Part shown: piece after piece, positions 11,272-24,301 of the stretch
Position numbering within the stretch: position 1 is the stretch's first letter
How the letters are laid out: each line of letters starts with the position of its first letter
Assembly: GCA_940671915.1 (NCBI GenBank)
Contig: CALNVZ010000429.1
Span: 1 to 64,000 of the forward strand
DNA: 64,000 nucleotides
Source: Paracentrotus lividus
Lineage: Eukaryota > Echinodermata > Echinoidea > Camarodonta > Echinidae
Direction of reading: 5' to 3'
Translations under genes and position numbers: made by a program
Notes under the pieces: generated by a model
What the model was told of the DNA's origin: nothing
The model's input: only the letters and a program-made list of their open reading frames with translations
Databases searched by the model: none

Positions 11272-11717
11272 TCAGGGTTCCCAAAACATAAAGCTTGACA
11301 ATTATTCTCAACTTTGGTTGCGATCAATTTCAGATCAATTAGCATTCATTTCCTATCAAATTAATTTGCAAAATGTTACAGGAGCCCCCCCCCCCCCCCG
11401 AGTACCTTTTTAGTCAATTTCTCATAACAAATTTCAATCAACTGAAATATTATATCATAACAAGTGAAATAGAACCACACACTATCATCAGGGTTCCCGA
11501 AACATAAAATATTGATTATTGTTCGCAACTTTCTTACAATGGAAATCAGATCAATTTGCAATCATTTCAGAGCAGATCTATTGGCAACATGTTACGGGAC
11601 CCTTTGAGTACTTTTTTATTTTCCATTTCTCATGAAAAATATCAATCAATCGACTACCAATAAATACATTATGGCAAGTGTGAAATACGACCACAAAATC
11701 ACTCCACACATTATCAT
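11272..11717. repeat. Two-copy tandem duplication, period about 216 bp
   Basis: The block starting CAGGGTTCCCAAAACATAAA at 11272 recurs as CAGGGTTCCCGAAACATAAA at about 11489. The order of later words (ATCAATTTGCAATCATTTC, ACATGTTAC, GAGTAC, CATTTCTCATGA, ATCAATCA) is kept in both. A C run interrupts the first unit at 11385. Confidence 0.8.
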
Positions 11718-11996
11718 AAAGTCACTAAACCATTCACTCCACATCCACTGACTATATAACGAGCATCACAACAATCTCTGAAACAAAACTACAATGACTA
11801 TGATATTATCCAGGCCCGTAACTAAAAAACCTTAGCCTACCCCAATAGGTAATATACGGTACTCTTTTGAACGGCCGAAGGCAAACAATTTGTCACCACG
11901 CCCACCCCACGTAGACACATTTGCACAAGTTTGACTTGCGACCCAGAAATTGCCTCTTTCTAAAGAAATTTTGTATACCGGAATGTGCTCATTGTA

Positions 11997-12205
11997 TCAG
12001 GAATAGACTGTATTATCAGTACCACTACAATCCTTATTTTCAAAAATACACACACAGGCTGTAATATCTCTGGCAAACCCACTACCATCACTGACAACAT
12101 CAACAACACCATCATTGGTACACCCAAACTGCGATGCTGGAGGTATTAACAGCATAACCAGTTCTGGACATAATGTAGATACTCGGAAACAACTGGAATC
12201 AACAC
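11997..12205 (-). CDS. Candidate Cys-containing exon, minus strand (weak)
   Basis: On the minus strand an ACCATAG acceptor opens a 68-codon frame that starts VDSSCFRVSTLCPELV, contains GCTNDGVVDVV and ITACVCIFENKDCSG, and ends at a TGA (11997-11999). Five or more cysteines in a non-repetitive frame are suggestive, and the strand matches the EGF exons at 22.7-28.2 kb. The neighbouring DNA is repeat-rich, a shorter plus-strand frame is also open, and no recognised domain fits. Could be a repeat artefact. Confidence 0.25.
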
Positions 12206-12356
12206 CTATGGTTTTACTATTAATATTAATACATATTGAAATTCACGCAATGAGTGTTAATTCTAATTCTTTCCTGGCATCTATAAATTGTGTCCGCACC
12301 AGAAAGTGTTAACTTTAACACCTCAAATTTTCCGTGCATCAGTCTTGAGTAAACTA

Positions 12357-12560
12357 GATATAGACGAATTTGGGCAGTATTGCATGGAAGTGAGCCATCT
12401 ACGTGTCCGCCACGTAGCTGGGGATTACCCAGTGTACTACTCATGTGCCATTTGTTACGCATACATGCGCAAACAAGGAGCATGCGTAGTACACTGGAAG
12501 CCCCCCAGCAATGGCTACCACCATGACAAAACATCACCCAAACCGAATTCGTCTATAGAT
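12357..12560. mobile_element. Small inverted-repeat element, TATAGACGAATT ends
   Basis: TATAGACGAATTTGGG at about 12359 is mirrored by CCGAATTCGTCTATA ending near 12558. An inner inverted pair (CCAGTGTACTACT at about 12428 and AGTACACTGG at about 12488) allows further folding. Target duplication unclear. Confidence 0.5.
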
Positions 12561-12927
12561 ACAAACAAAAAGGACTAAATGTTTAAAGAAATAGTCATTA
12601 ACAAGATATCGTAAGTTGGATCCATTATTTAACAATCAACTGCTCGGTTCAAGTTTTCAGGACATTGACATGATGGAATTACACAGGACAACATCTAGAT
12701 GTTTCTGGCTTTCAGTGCACAGGTACACTTTTAAATATAGTTTGTAGAATAGTAACATTTATAAATAAAGTTTACATAAAATAATAAGGTGTAAATCTAA
12801 ATAAATGTAAAAACCTATTAGATCTATTGATGCCAACAATCAAGGGTGTCGATTTTGATTCAATGCATTCTTGGGATGACACATGTACAATTTGGTAAAT
12901 TATCCTAGATCACCGGCCAACATGACA

Positions 12928-15605
12928 TCAAGACTTCTTCCTCTTCCTCTTTGGTAAAGTCTCCTGCTGGTGAAAATATGATCCAAAGAATTATATCTGA
13001 AATGGAATACTGTACTGGTCCACCAGCCATTCTTCATAGATGCATGTAGGTTTCATTCCTGAACTTGTTATGGTGAAATTCTCATGATGTATCCTTGGCA
13101 AACCGAGAGGGACTAGCAGTTAATATCCATGGGTATGAATGACAGTAATGCCGGAGCAGCCCAACTCACATGTACATCCGTTGAGATTTGATCCAGCACT
13201 TTATTGATGTCCAGCCTATGTGTAGAAATCCTGAAAGACAAAATAAGTAAAACTATATGGTAACACAATGTACAAATTGAAGGGCAACAAGAAGTATTCA
13301 CAAACATTTTGTAAATAATATGTTGAGTTAATTAAGATTTAAAAAAAAATAAAATGGGGTCTACTAATGATTGAGCGAATCGTTGCCCTTTAATAAAATT
13401 CGAAATTTTTGGGGAGGATCTAAAGCTGCCAATAAAAACTCTGACATGATATGATTTGCTTTGGTTGGGACTGGATAATGCTAGTCCTATGGATTTGGGC
13501 TCGTGCACAGGGCTGTTCACCACGTATAGGGGTAGTGCAGTCTTAATTCAACAGATTTTTGCCCAGATTACCATCATGAGATTTCACATTTTATTACAGG
13601 AATACAGTTTGCCTACCATTTTTTTTTTTAGATCATTGTCACAGCCAAACATTTCGATCATTGACTCCACTTCAATTTTAATTTTTGGTACCAGTCAGGA
13701 TCGAAGTGAAGAGGATGTGGGCAAGGTCAAAAGAGTAATATACGAAAGAATCAAAAGATCATCAAACAATATCATAATTTATGGAGATCAAAATTTAAAC
13801 AAAATTAATTCTTTGCACCTTTTTTTCATTGGCACAAATTTAATATGTACATGTCCTGATAACATGTGTGTCCATGACTAGTCTCTTCACTCTCAGCCAT
13901 AATTGACATTTTGCTGTATACATGTAGAGCAGATTTTTTTTTTTTTTTTTTTTATTCAACCCCAAACAAAATGATTTGCTTTTTATAACTTACATTTTGA
14001 CAGACCTTGTGCTTGTGATCTCGAGGGCATGGTGGGCCTTGGAGAAGTAAATGAACAAGGTGTTGAAGCTGTAGGTGTGCTAAAAGAGAGGGAGTAAACA
14101 TAATGAAGGATATATCAGCCAATATATATGATGGTGGTGCCTGCCTGCACACCTGAAGAAAAAAAAATGTCATTTCAATACAAAATAGAACATTATTTTG
14201 AAATTCAACAATCTTTCCTTTGTTTATATTGCGATAAACAAAAAATATTCAAATAAAAAATAAAAAAGAAAAACATTATAAGACGGGCTTCTAATTTTGT
14301 GTTGCCAAATTGAAAAGTGCCCATGTGTGCACACTTTTCTCAATTTCAGACTTAGAAATAGCACATCAAATGTATATTTCTGGGTAGCAAATAGGCCTAT
14401 AACTTGCGAACAATTCCTGCTTATTCATGATGTCCACTGTTATTTTGTGGATTGTTTGGGTTGAAGTTTGAAAATTCATAATCATTGCCTTTTGGAGTGC
14501 CCAGAGTTGGACGTTTATGCAGTACACAAATATATGAGGGAGCAAGGAAAATAAATTTCATGTTTTGCATGCACTAGTTTAGAATGGGAGATTAGATCAC
14601 CTGACATCGGTAGAGAGCAAGGCCAGTTACAAAATCTATGCTCAACTGCAACCCGATACCAGGCCTACAAAAAAAAGGCTACGTATCGACCTCGTGAGTA
14701 TGAATGCTGCAGCCAAAGTTTTATTGCAAATGGTCACAATTCTTATTGTGATTCAACTCATTTTTGATTTATAATACAAAATGAAACTTTATTCAAAACT
14801 GGAATTTCTCAACACTTTGTCATTGCGCAATGTTGTTAGAAAAAAAAAATCTATAAAATTAAACAGGCAGCGAAGAAAATATAGCTATTCTTCACGAGAA
14901 AGGGTCATTGGCGCTGGCTAGTCTACGTCAGTCACAGCCAGTCTTAGCCGTGATACCAGCTAGCTAGGATTTTTACTAAATCTCCCCCCCCCCCCGAGAA
15001 AAAAAAAAAAAAAAAAAAAAAAATCCAACAAAACAAGGCCTACGCTACGGTCATGATTGACGGTGTAAGGAAAAGCGATGGCTCAAGACAAGTCAAGGCT
15101 GCAATTCAAGCTTTAAAAAATGTATACGTCATCATGGTCATCAACAAAGGCTAGATCTAGGCCAAGTAGAGAATTACTAGAATTAGACATAAAAAAAAAA
15201 CGTTAGCCAATATTATGATGGTGATGCCGATGCACGCGAAACGGCAATGTCGTTCACCCCCGGAATCCACCCGGTGGTAATCGCCCGATACCCGTCGAGA
15301 GTGCTCTGGCTCTTATTTCCAACTTCCCTAACTATGGCGAGCCTGGCTTCAAAGCTAATTTCATAATATAGACCCTTCTAGACTATAATCAAGATAGATT
15401 TGATTTTTCATAGTTTTTTTTCGGAGCTCGTGACAAATAGTTAAAAAAAAAATCAGCTAGCGGACACGGACAAAACTGAAATTTTGAAGACGAGATAGGG
15501 CCTACTTTACTTACCGTGCGATGACCGTACCATGGAAAATGACTCGGAATAGAAGCGCAAATTACCCTTCTTAGCGATTCTTTTTCGATCCTCAACTTGC
15601 TCCAT
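12928..15605 (-). CDS. Short multi-exon gene of unknown function with basic C-terminal tail
   Basis: Exon 1 (15605-15515) starts at an ATG encoding MEQVEDRKRIAKKGNLRFYS and ends on GTAAGT in phase 1. At the 3' end three exons join in one frame: 14079-13994 after CTCCCTCTCTTTTAG (HTYSFNTLFIYFSKAHHALE, then TSTRSVK) with donor GTAAGT; 13230-13170 (STHRLDINKVLDQISTDVH, an ATG codon being made across the junction) with donor GTGAGT; and 12963-12928 (ETLPKRKRKKS, stop). A possible exon at 14664-14601 (IGLQLSIDFVTGLALYRCQ) precedes these in frame but does not match the phase of exon 1, so at least one exon is missing or misjudged. The KRKRKK tail could act as a nuclear localisation signal. Family not recognised. 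Confidence is higher for the last three exons than for the whole model. Confidence 0.45.
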
Positions 15606-15672
15606 TCAGGTTATGGTTGCTCTCGTGTCTCATTCTTCTATTTTTTTTATATAAGTTTTTCTGCTAAGGGGG

Positions 15673-16666
15673 CCGTCACACTGAGGTCGTTCTATAACGT
15701 TCTTGCCCGTTTTTGCCCGTTTTTAAAAAAAATGCTGAACGGGCTTTGGTCGGGTTGGAACTTATAACTTTGAAAAATAATTTCTTGAATACGATGCTAG
15801 GCAGTTCATAAATAGTTCTCGTTACGTCAATTCCGTCTTTATCGCGTCCGCAATACGTTGTTATCCAGTTCGGAACGAGTAAACTGCTCGTTCACTCTAT
15901 ACCGTTCGTAGCACGTCCAAACGGTCACTAAAAGTGCCTATGCGCAGCATGATAAAAGTTAGGTACGACGTTCGTAGTACGTCCTTCTCGTTCAGAGTAA
16001 GTCCTACCCGTTTAAGGAACGTTGTCACTACGTTTAATTTTAGAACTTGAAGCCAGTACGATTTTTTTTTAACATGTTAAAAAAAATCGGAATGCCTTTC
16101 CGTTCTCTCCGTTCGGGCCCGTTCGCCAAGTTCGTAAACAGATTGTAAACGGTCTGTACTAGATTCTAAAAGGTCTGCACTACATTCAGTCCGTGTGTAA
16201 ACAGATTGAGCCCGTTCACCAAGAACTACCTAGAACGCAGTGAGAACTAGCTCAGTGTGACGGGAATTATGACATGCCGTTCTGTTTAAAAATTGAAACG
16301 TATGTTCGTAGTACGTTCTTCTCGTTCAGAGTAAGTCCTATCCGTTTTAATTTTAGAACTTGAATAATTAATAAACAATGCTCGTTTGTATGACGTCCTA
16401 GCACATCTTTAGAACGATTTAAGTACGGCAATTTCGTTTGTAGTATGTCCATCTCGTTTCAGGTACGTTGCCACCCCGTTAAATTTTAGGACGAGATGGG
16501 CGCCCGATTTTTTTGAACACTTTTTTGGAAATCCGACCGAGCTAGTCCATGAAGTTCGTAAACAGATCGTAAGAAGTATTTACTACGTCCACTCAGTTTA
16601 CACACAGACTATGCCCGTTCGGCAAAATTTGCAAGGACGTAGTAGGAACGAGCTCAGTGTGACGGG
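15673..16666. mobile_element. About 1-kb element with CCGTCACACTGAG inverted ends and internal duplications
   Basis: CCGTCACACTGAG at 15673 is mirrored by CTCAGTGTGACGG ending near 16666. An extra copy of the right end lies at about 16251-16263. The interior repeats a GTTCGTAGTACGTCCTTCTC-like block at about 15970, 16305 and 16435. GGG borders both ends, so the target duplication is ambiguous. Non-autonomous; no transposase seen. Confidence 0.7.
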
Positions 16667-17649
16667 GGTATAACGCACTTTTTGTTTATAAACATCGCGA
16701 CAATCGTAGATCGGACTTTCACAGCTTAAGTCAGCTCGATCAATCGTGAGTGTGAAACCTAGCAGCTATTTTTTATCCGCACTACGCACGGTCGAACCAA
16801 GCGCATTATGTTGGCGATTTCAGCTGCGGTTTCCAGCCCCACGCTGTCCGAGAAGAAGCTCGCTGTGTGAGAGGGAGGCAATTTCACCCGTACGAGTTTT
16901 TTAGCGTAACACGTTACGCTAACGCTCGATCAATCTTCAATCATAGATATCTCGAGAAATATACGTCCGATTGGTCTAAAAAATTCAGGATATTCCTGTC
17001 TGACCCAAAAGATTGCAATTATTATTACAGCATTGGCTGAAACTGATTTTTATTTTCAGGTTTTACTATGAAGTTAAACAATCCCTTTAATAACTTATTT
17101 GAACATTGATTTTGGAATATAACATTTTGGAAATAACATGTAAAACATTTTATCAAGTACATTTATTTTATCAATAAATGCAACTGCAAAAGATTATTTG
17201 TTTTACTTTTAAGTAATTGAAAATCTTTCCTGAACTTCAGCTATACACACTAACTTTCAAATAAAATAGATTACATTGTAGTTCACCGATGGCTGCTTAA
17301 ACACACTCGCTAAAGTAATTACCTATGAAAATATTCCTATCAGCTGGTAAAAAGTAAAGGTTCAGCGAACTCGCATACCATAAGCAATCAACCTGTACAT
17401 GAAATCATTCAAAGGGAAATCAGGCAATCATCAATGGCACGTACTATCTATTCACATTTCTATAAAGAAAGACTCTCTCTCTTTCTCTGCATAAATACTT
17501 TCTGTCACCTAGCAACTCACTTGGCAATTTATGCAGCTAGCAACCTGACTAGGGGACAAATAGAAGAAAGTTTTAGAAAATAAAACAAATTAATTGAAAA
17601 TGCATTTTCAATGTGACAGTAGTAAAGGTTCGATTTTTATTATTGTTTA

Positions 17650-17681
<32 letters not shown>

Positions 17682-17709
17682 GTAGTAGTAGTAGTAGTAG
17701 TAGTAGTAT
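17650..17709. repeat. Compound microsatellite (ATT)n-(AGT)n
   Basis: About 10 ATT units run directly into about 9 AGT units. Confidence 0.95.
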
Positions 17710-18083
17710 ACTTTTTTTTAGTTACAGCCATATAATTTTGCTCCAGCTTTAAATTTTCATTTATATTTCCTAACTTTCGCTTTTTGGGACTTTAGCTATA
17801 TCTTGGACGTTCACCCAAACCATACTCGGAGATTGAAAAAGGATTTAAAAAGGTACATTTTGCCATTTTTCCCCTACTCAATGAATTGCCGCCCCCTCTT
17901 TTCTTTTTCTAAAGCCTCCTCCATCCAAGCCCACGAAGCGCGTCTGAGGTATAGGGTTGATTGGTCTTAAGTTAAATCTAGGTTTAAGGTTACAAAATTG
18001 GGTCTCTTGCCTTGGGGAGGAGTTGACAGGTAGAAGTAAAAGTGTGGCTGGTAAAAATTGCAATATTTTTTTTCACAATATAT

Positions 18084-18086
<3 letters not shown>

Positions 18087-18129
<43 letters not shown>
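18087..18129. repeat. Poly(A) run, about 43 bp
   Basis: Uninterrupted A homopolymer. Comparable runs occur at 22143-22184, 28913-28960 and 41431-41486. Confidence 0.95.
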
Positions 18130-18131
<2 letters not shown>

Positions 18132-20460
18132 AGAACTTTAAACCCTTAATTGTTATCATTTTTGCTAAAATTTAATTCAGCCTTCATAACAAGCCTATAA
18201 ATGGTACCTTTAGTTTATTTTTCTTTGTTATTCATGTTTTGCTGAGATTGTAAAATACATTTTTGGGAAGTTAGACATTTCCGTGATGTAAACATTAATA
18301 AAATCATTTCTTTTTTACCCCAATCAAAATAAACTTTGAACCTTCTGCCAGACAATAGACCTAAGCATGTAACCACAAACCTAGATTTAGTTTAAAGAAC
18401 AATAACAACTTTTCACATCAAACGCGTTCCGTGAGGGTAGGACTAAGAAGCTTGGGTTAGCATCATGTAAAACAAAAAGGGACCCCAACATTAGAAGGAA
18501 AAATCGCAACAAATTTCCATTGTGGGGGTTGACAAACTTTTTTTTTTTTTTTTTTTTTCAATCCGGGGTATGGTTTGGGGAACGACTAAGATATGTCCCG
18601 GTTCATGAAAAGTGAAAGCAGAGACAAACAAATTAAAAAGAGTAAAGCCGGGGCAAAATGATGTGGCTATAGCAACAACAACAACAAAAAATAATAATAT
18701 CCAACCTTCATGTGTAGTATACTAAAAAAAAAATACACCTGCCGTCCGCCGTCCCCCCCCCCTCCACATCGGTCCCGTACTCTAGACCCCCTCGCCGTTC
18801 ACAATAGACTAGATGAGTAGTCCATCATAGCACAGAGTTGTATTAAACCTCATGAAAACTTATATAAATTATATTCATAAAATTGTTAGTTCACGGCTTG
18901 TAATACATAATTATGCACGTGCTGTAATAGGGTATTACACGTGTATGTATGGGTTTTCCACATAAATGGGGCAAAAACGATGTGTATCCGTATACTGCAT
19001 TCATAACGTTATAGCGTTATATCTTTTTATTGAAAAAGAGCATTTTTTCACATACTGTTATCCATGCATATGGGAACATTTCTAATAAAAGTTTCGCGCT
19101 TCAGATCCTGACATGATTATTACATGAGGTAAAACAATAACAAGATAAAAATTAATTTTTAAAAAGGGAAAACTTTAACTTTAACGCTTGAATGTTTACC
19201 CTTTCTGAATATTATCCCTATTAGAATTAATACCAAATTGTAGGAAATTTCATTATCCTTAATTTTATACCAAACTCATTGTATTCAAAACTTTTCTTCA
19301 ACCAGTTGTGTTCAGAATACTAAATTTTGGTAAAAAACAAGGGCGGCTTTTTTGGACGCCCCCCACCTTAAGGTAACATCCTGCAGCTGATCTGAAGAGT
19401 TTTCAGCCCTAGCTATGTTGGTTAGGGTCCATAAACCATCCTAGATAGGACAACTTTTTATATCTCGAGAAGTCAGCTAATTAAAAAATATGGGGTTTTG
19501 CTCCCTGGGTACAGTGTACAAGAAATCGCTCCGCCACATGGGTAACAAGCGCGTTTCACACGCCCGCGCTCAAAGTGTTAAGCTTGTCAATTGGTGGCGC
19601 AACTGAAAATAGGGCGAATTTTAAATGCATGAATATATTTTATTGTTTTTAAAGAATTAATGCTGACTTTTATGAAAATTCCAACCGTTTTATAGGTATT
19701 TTAATGTCCAACTCAATGAAAATAACAAAATTAATTAAATATGCTAGGTATTTTAATATTTTGGCTACCATTCTGTGATAGGCTCAAATACGTGCAAAAC
19801 GAATTTGGGGGATTGAGCATTTACATCTGCTGCGCTTCTTTGTGGAATAGGTTAGCACTCTCTATTCAGACAGCTAACACTCTTTATATATTTAAACCTG
19901 AACTAAAATGCATCCTGCTGAATCATACTAGTAGTTTGCATTTAAGTTCTTTATTATTATATTTAGTTTGTTGATTCTTTTTTTATCTGGGTGCGCTTTG
20001 AGCATCTCTTGAGATGGATATGTTGCAAATTGATAAAAGTGCTAAAAGGTAGCACTACAATGACAGACAAAAGGAGCAAAATTCGGAGAAGATAAATTTA
20101 TTTCTGTCGTTGCCAAGGAAAAATGTAGTCCCGTATTGCATGGGCGATTCAATGCAAGTTTATTCCACCGAATTCCCAAATTACAGCTAAGTTTTTGTAT
20201 TAAATATTATGTAGTTTACAAATGCAATATAAATTTGTACAATTTTATTACATTTTGCTGGATGTTCACGACCTCTTATTTTTCTTATTTGCCTTTTTTT
20301 TTTTCTTTTTTTTTTTTTTTCATTTGCATTCATGATGCTTCGTATGAATATTTCTGATTTGCAACAGGTAAAAACGAAACATTTAAATTGATTTCGGACA
20401 AATAAACATTTTATTCATGATTTTATTCACTGATAATCCCAACCTCTTAACCCGCTGTCG

Positions 20461-22142
20461 ACGAAATTGTTTGGCCTGATGTCATTACCCCGAGACGAGA
20501 TTAAAAAAAGACGACCCTGTCCGCACGTGCGGGCTCAGGTTAAATCGCTTATGCGTAGCCTGGTCGTACGCTGGTAATGGACCTTAGAAGTGAAGCTTGA
20601 TTTTTTTTTTAAATCTATATATATTTTTTCTAAAATTTTGTTTGTGTTCTTAGTTCTCAATTGCCCCTTATCGCTACATGATTGAATATTCTACATTGAG
20701 TCAAACTCGATATTACTACATAGAAAAGATAATAACATTGTGAACAAGAAATGCATTCCACCGGTTTGTAAACTGAGTAGGCTTATCTTGTCTTTGCCTT
20801 ATAGAGAGAATGTTTCACACCATAATGAGTATGGAACAAGGTGAACAAATTTATTTTTTTTTTTTTTAGTGTTATCCCTATTTAAATATCTTTTATTGAA
20901 TGTATCGAATTTTCTCATGCCATGGCCTAAGATGAACCTTTGTGTTTTAGTTACAAAGGAAACAATAATGAATTCCAGTCTTTTGGTTGCCAACTTGATT
21001 CTTGAACACACTCTCTCTTTAAGGGACAACCTATGCAAGTTAGAACCTGCCAGAATCGTGTCAGAAGCGTAGGTTACCGAAGATCATATACGTATCTACG
21101 ACTCTGTCTACGATAGGCTACGACAACGACTTGCTTCCACGCAAACAATAGGCTAACAATAGCTGGTATCCGATAATACAATAGCCTCGACCTTCGCGTT
21201 TCTCGCGGCTCGACTTCTCTTGTCCCAGCTTAAAATCAACCAAAATATAAACTTGCGCACTGTAGCGATCCTTGCGGCTGACACAGGCGATCGGGTGTTT
21301 TCTACCTGATGGCGGCATGTCGCCTTTAGGTTTGTGATAGTCCTCTCAGTCGCACATTATAATTTGGGTCGTGAGTGTACAGTATCTGAATTGGAGGCCG
21401 ATCATGATTTTGGTGAATGTAGGAGGCGACAAAGGCCGTAGCGGCTTAAATTTCACTGGCCATTCGGTTCAGCGATGCTTGCAACGTACGCTGGAGCGCG
21501 GCAACCTACAACGGGCCGCCGTTCCGCTCTGCTGAACATGTTCTATCTGGCGACAATCTAAGATAGTACCTTGTCGCGACAAGAGAAGACAGGCTACGGT
21601 CATTGACGTTGACCCAACCGACGCCGGCTTTTGTTTAACTTGTTGAGAAACCAGCGGCGAACAGAATTTTTCTACTTATTTGTTGGCGACAGACGCGAAA
21701 ATTCACGATGTTATATGCGATTGGACCTGCGCATGGTGGCGATGGGTACTAAAAAGTAGTTCGTAGGTTGTCGCCACAACGATCGCCTTCTGTGGGACAG
21801 GCCCTTTACTCTTTTCTTTTCATTTCTTACAAACTTCAAACTAAGCCGTACATTCTCTTCTTTTGAGGTACTAATTGGGGGTTAGACATTGTTAGTCATT
21901 TAGATTAGATATCTACCCGTTCTCTAATTTTAAAGAATAGTTTTCTTCTCAGCTAAGCCACTAGAAGCGCTGGCTAATTTCAGCCACCGATTGATACTTC
22001 TTTATATCTCCAGATACATCCGGGTTTTTGTGTGTGCGCGCCCATGTTAGAAAATCGCCGACACCTTGCGCTGATCCATTGAATTGTCATGGGCTAACAA
22101 TAAAAGAAGTACAAAGGAGTATCAGCGAAACCGAAAAAGCTG

Positions 22143-22185
<43 letters not shown>

Positions 22186-22449
22186 GCTGATGGTAACTTA
22201 TATACACTGGTTGACGCAATTCTTCATAAGTGCCAGAGAAATATTTCTATTCAAAAAGCTTTTTTTATCAAATATATCAAATAGTTATGACATATTTTTC
22301 ACTAGAACATACCGCTCTTTTCATAAATTAACTACTGCGTATAGAAAAAAAAAATCAACAATAGTAGTGCAAAGGGTGAATTTTAGGGGGTATTTGTTGA
22401 TCCCGTGTTAGACGGGACCCGGGTATACCCGGTTCCCTCTCTCAATGGG
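20461..22449. mobile_element. TTAA-flanked piggyBac-like element, copy A (interrupted)
   Basis: TTAA precedes CCCGCTGTCGACG at 20461 and follows TCTCAATGGG at 22449. Copy B at 30663-35711 matches along its length, from GACGAAATTGTTTGGCCTGA at the left to the hairpin GACCCGGGTATACCCGGTTC near the right end. Copy A is split by a 783-bp insertion at 21022-21804 and has a long A run at 22143. TTAA targets and CCC-starting ends suggest the piggyBac superfamily (inference). No transposase ORF. Confidence 0.7.
21022..21804. mobile_element. 783-bp insertion in piggyBac-like copy A, TTTA target duplication
   Basis: The segment runs from AGGGACAACC to GGACAGGCCC with TTTA on both sides (21018-21021 and 21805-21808). 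Copy B at 31230-31233 has the uninterrupted target (CTCTCTTTACTATTTTC), which proves the boundaries. The interior is rich in CGACAA/TTGTCG and GATCGCC words. Superfamily not assigned. Confidence 0.8.
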
Positions 22450-22738
22450 TTAAAATTTCATTTTGGGGACATTTGTCCTTTTGTCGCTCCCATGTTTCAG
22501 AAATGTCCCTTTCTGGGTGTTTACTGCTCTAAGGAATGAAAAGAAAACAGTTTCCTCTTTCAGAATAAACATAAATATTCAACAAATCTCTTGCCATCAA
22601 TGAAATATGACAACATAATTATAAAGACCTATAAACTTCAATTATATCGCACTTTACCTATGTCGCAATACCAGTGAGTAGTGAGTGTAAGCTATCACAC
22701 TTATACAAGACTGATGCTAGCTACTTCTCATTACATAC

Positions 22739-22864
22739 CTTCTTGACATTGCGTTCCCATCCATCGGGGGTGACATAAGCGGGAGTAGCACATCCCGTTA
22801 ACTCCATTACAATCATTAACACCATCAAAACAGTGACATGTCTTGGAACAAGAATCAAAACATC
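22739..22864 (-). CDS. EGF-like exon 5 of the Tie-like gene
   Basis: Minus-strand exon of 126 bp, acceptor TTTAGTTTCAG, donor GTATGT, phase 1-1. It encodes an EGF/laminin-like module: CFDSCSKTCHCFDGVNDC, then CNGVNGMCYS and HPRWMGTQCQE. The closing G-x-x-C pattern is typical of EGF repeats. It is the most 3' exon I can see of the series on this strand (28194 to 22739) and is separated from exon 4 by a fold-back element in the intron. No transmembrane or kinase exon was found further downstream. Confidence 0.75.
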
Positions 22865-22930
22865 CTGAAACTAAACAAGAATAAAACGTATGCAGGTTTA
22901 CGCCGTATTAAGATTTCGGGATTCTATTAA

Positions 22931-22990
22931 CTCTTTTACTTGCCGGATGAATGATACGTAGCCTACTGTTCGGTGCCATTATAAACACAA
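22931..22990. repeat. Truncated left end of the TTAA element seen at 25948
   Basis: TTAA followed by CTCTTTTACTTGCCGGATGA and then ATGATACGTAGCCTACT matches the left end of the 25948-26823 element. No right end found nearby. Confidence 0.55.
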
Positions 22991-23063
22991 AACAAAAAGA
23001 AAGTTCCCCCTATTTCAGATATCAATAATTTTTGAACCAGGGGGGATTTTAAAAATCTAATTA

Positions 23064-24301
23064 TATGTCCATGTAGGGAATTTCATTAGCTACCATAGGA
23101 GCGAATTTTAGGAAAAATCATCACGTAATGCTTCAGTGATTAATGGTTGAATGCAAAAATGTAATTTTTTGAAGTTCACAAGCCTAAAATCACAACTTTG
23201 ATTCTTTGATATTGGACTCATTTTCAGATTTTAAACAATTTGCACGTCAGAATGTACGCAAAACGTGCTTTCCAACATACGGAAACGAAATTTGCTTCAA
23301 ATTTCACGGTTGAGTAGAGACCAGTTGAAGCTATGTGCAAAGTTTCATAAAATAATTCACAGTCAAATGGACAAAAACTGACAATTAAAATATGCCAAAT
23401 TTCACTTTTGTTAAACCTCTGTACATAAAGTCAGTGGAGGAGGAAATCAATACCTGACAAATGTGAATTCGGCCAATTTCGTTGATGATTATTGTTAATT
23501 CTAATGTGATTTATGTCGCGAAACTTGGCACACAGCTTCAACTGATCTCCAACTAACATGATCTTGATTCAAATTACGTATTCGAAAAGTCATTGAACCA
23601 TGACGAAGCCCGAAACTTTCTTCTCATTTGCATGATTTTCTTGTATCTTGGGCCCACTGAGGCGTGAAACATCGGGATTTTTGTGAAAATAAAATCAAAA
23701 GTACTCCCCAACAAGAATTGTTATATTCAATCAAAGTAAGACTTTGAATTTTAGTCCATACGTAAGAAAAGGGCTTTTCCAGTCTCACGTGCTCACTGAA
23801 GCATGAATTCTTAAATAAATGCCATAGGATCATTGACATGTGCCTAAAGAATATAAATAAAAACCCAAAATGTTATTAAGATGGTTTCTAGTGTATAAAA
23901 TTACTACAATGGCTCATCGTAATTCTAAAATGGCCTATTTTTTGGTTGATTGATGGGTTCATTCAACCGTGAAAGGATGGATATTGGTTGCATACACTTC
24001 CAAAGCAGGAATCCCTCACATTTGATCGATTATACCATGGCAAAGAAGATTTCAACTGTGAAATTTGAAGCAAATTTCGTTTTCGTATGTTGGGAAGCAC
24101 GTTTTGCATACATTCTGACTTGCAAATTGTTTAGAATCTGAAAATGGGTCCGATATCATAGAATCAAAGTTGTGATTTTAGGCTTGTGAACTTCAAAAAT
24201 GACATTTTTGTATTCAACCATTAATCACTGAAGCATGACGTGATGATTTTTTCCTAAAATTCGCTCCTATGGTAGCTAATTAAATTCCCTACATGGACAT
24301 A
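23064..24301. mobile_element. 1.24-kb fold-back element with arms of about 250 bp
   Basis: TATGTCCATGTAGGGAATTT at 23064 is mirrored by AAATTCCCTACATGGACATA ending at 24301. The arms (about 23064-23315 and 24050-24301) share GCTACCATAGGAGCGAATTT, AATCACAACTTTGATTC and other words in inverse order. The loop holds no gene. It lies inside the intron between EGF exons 4 and 5. Confidence 0.85.

Larger units (their letters stand above)
16669..20460. other. Long gene-poor stretch between elements
   Basis: A/T-rich DNA with microsatellites, homopolymers and a fragment near 19530-19580 (AAATCGCTCCGCC, CCCGCGCTCAAAG) that recurs at 49608-49668. I found no splice-bounded frame I can defend on either strand. 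Confidence 0.5.
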
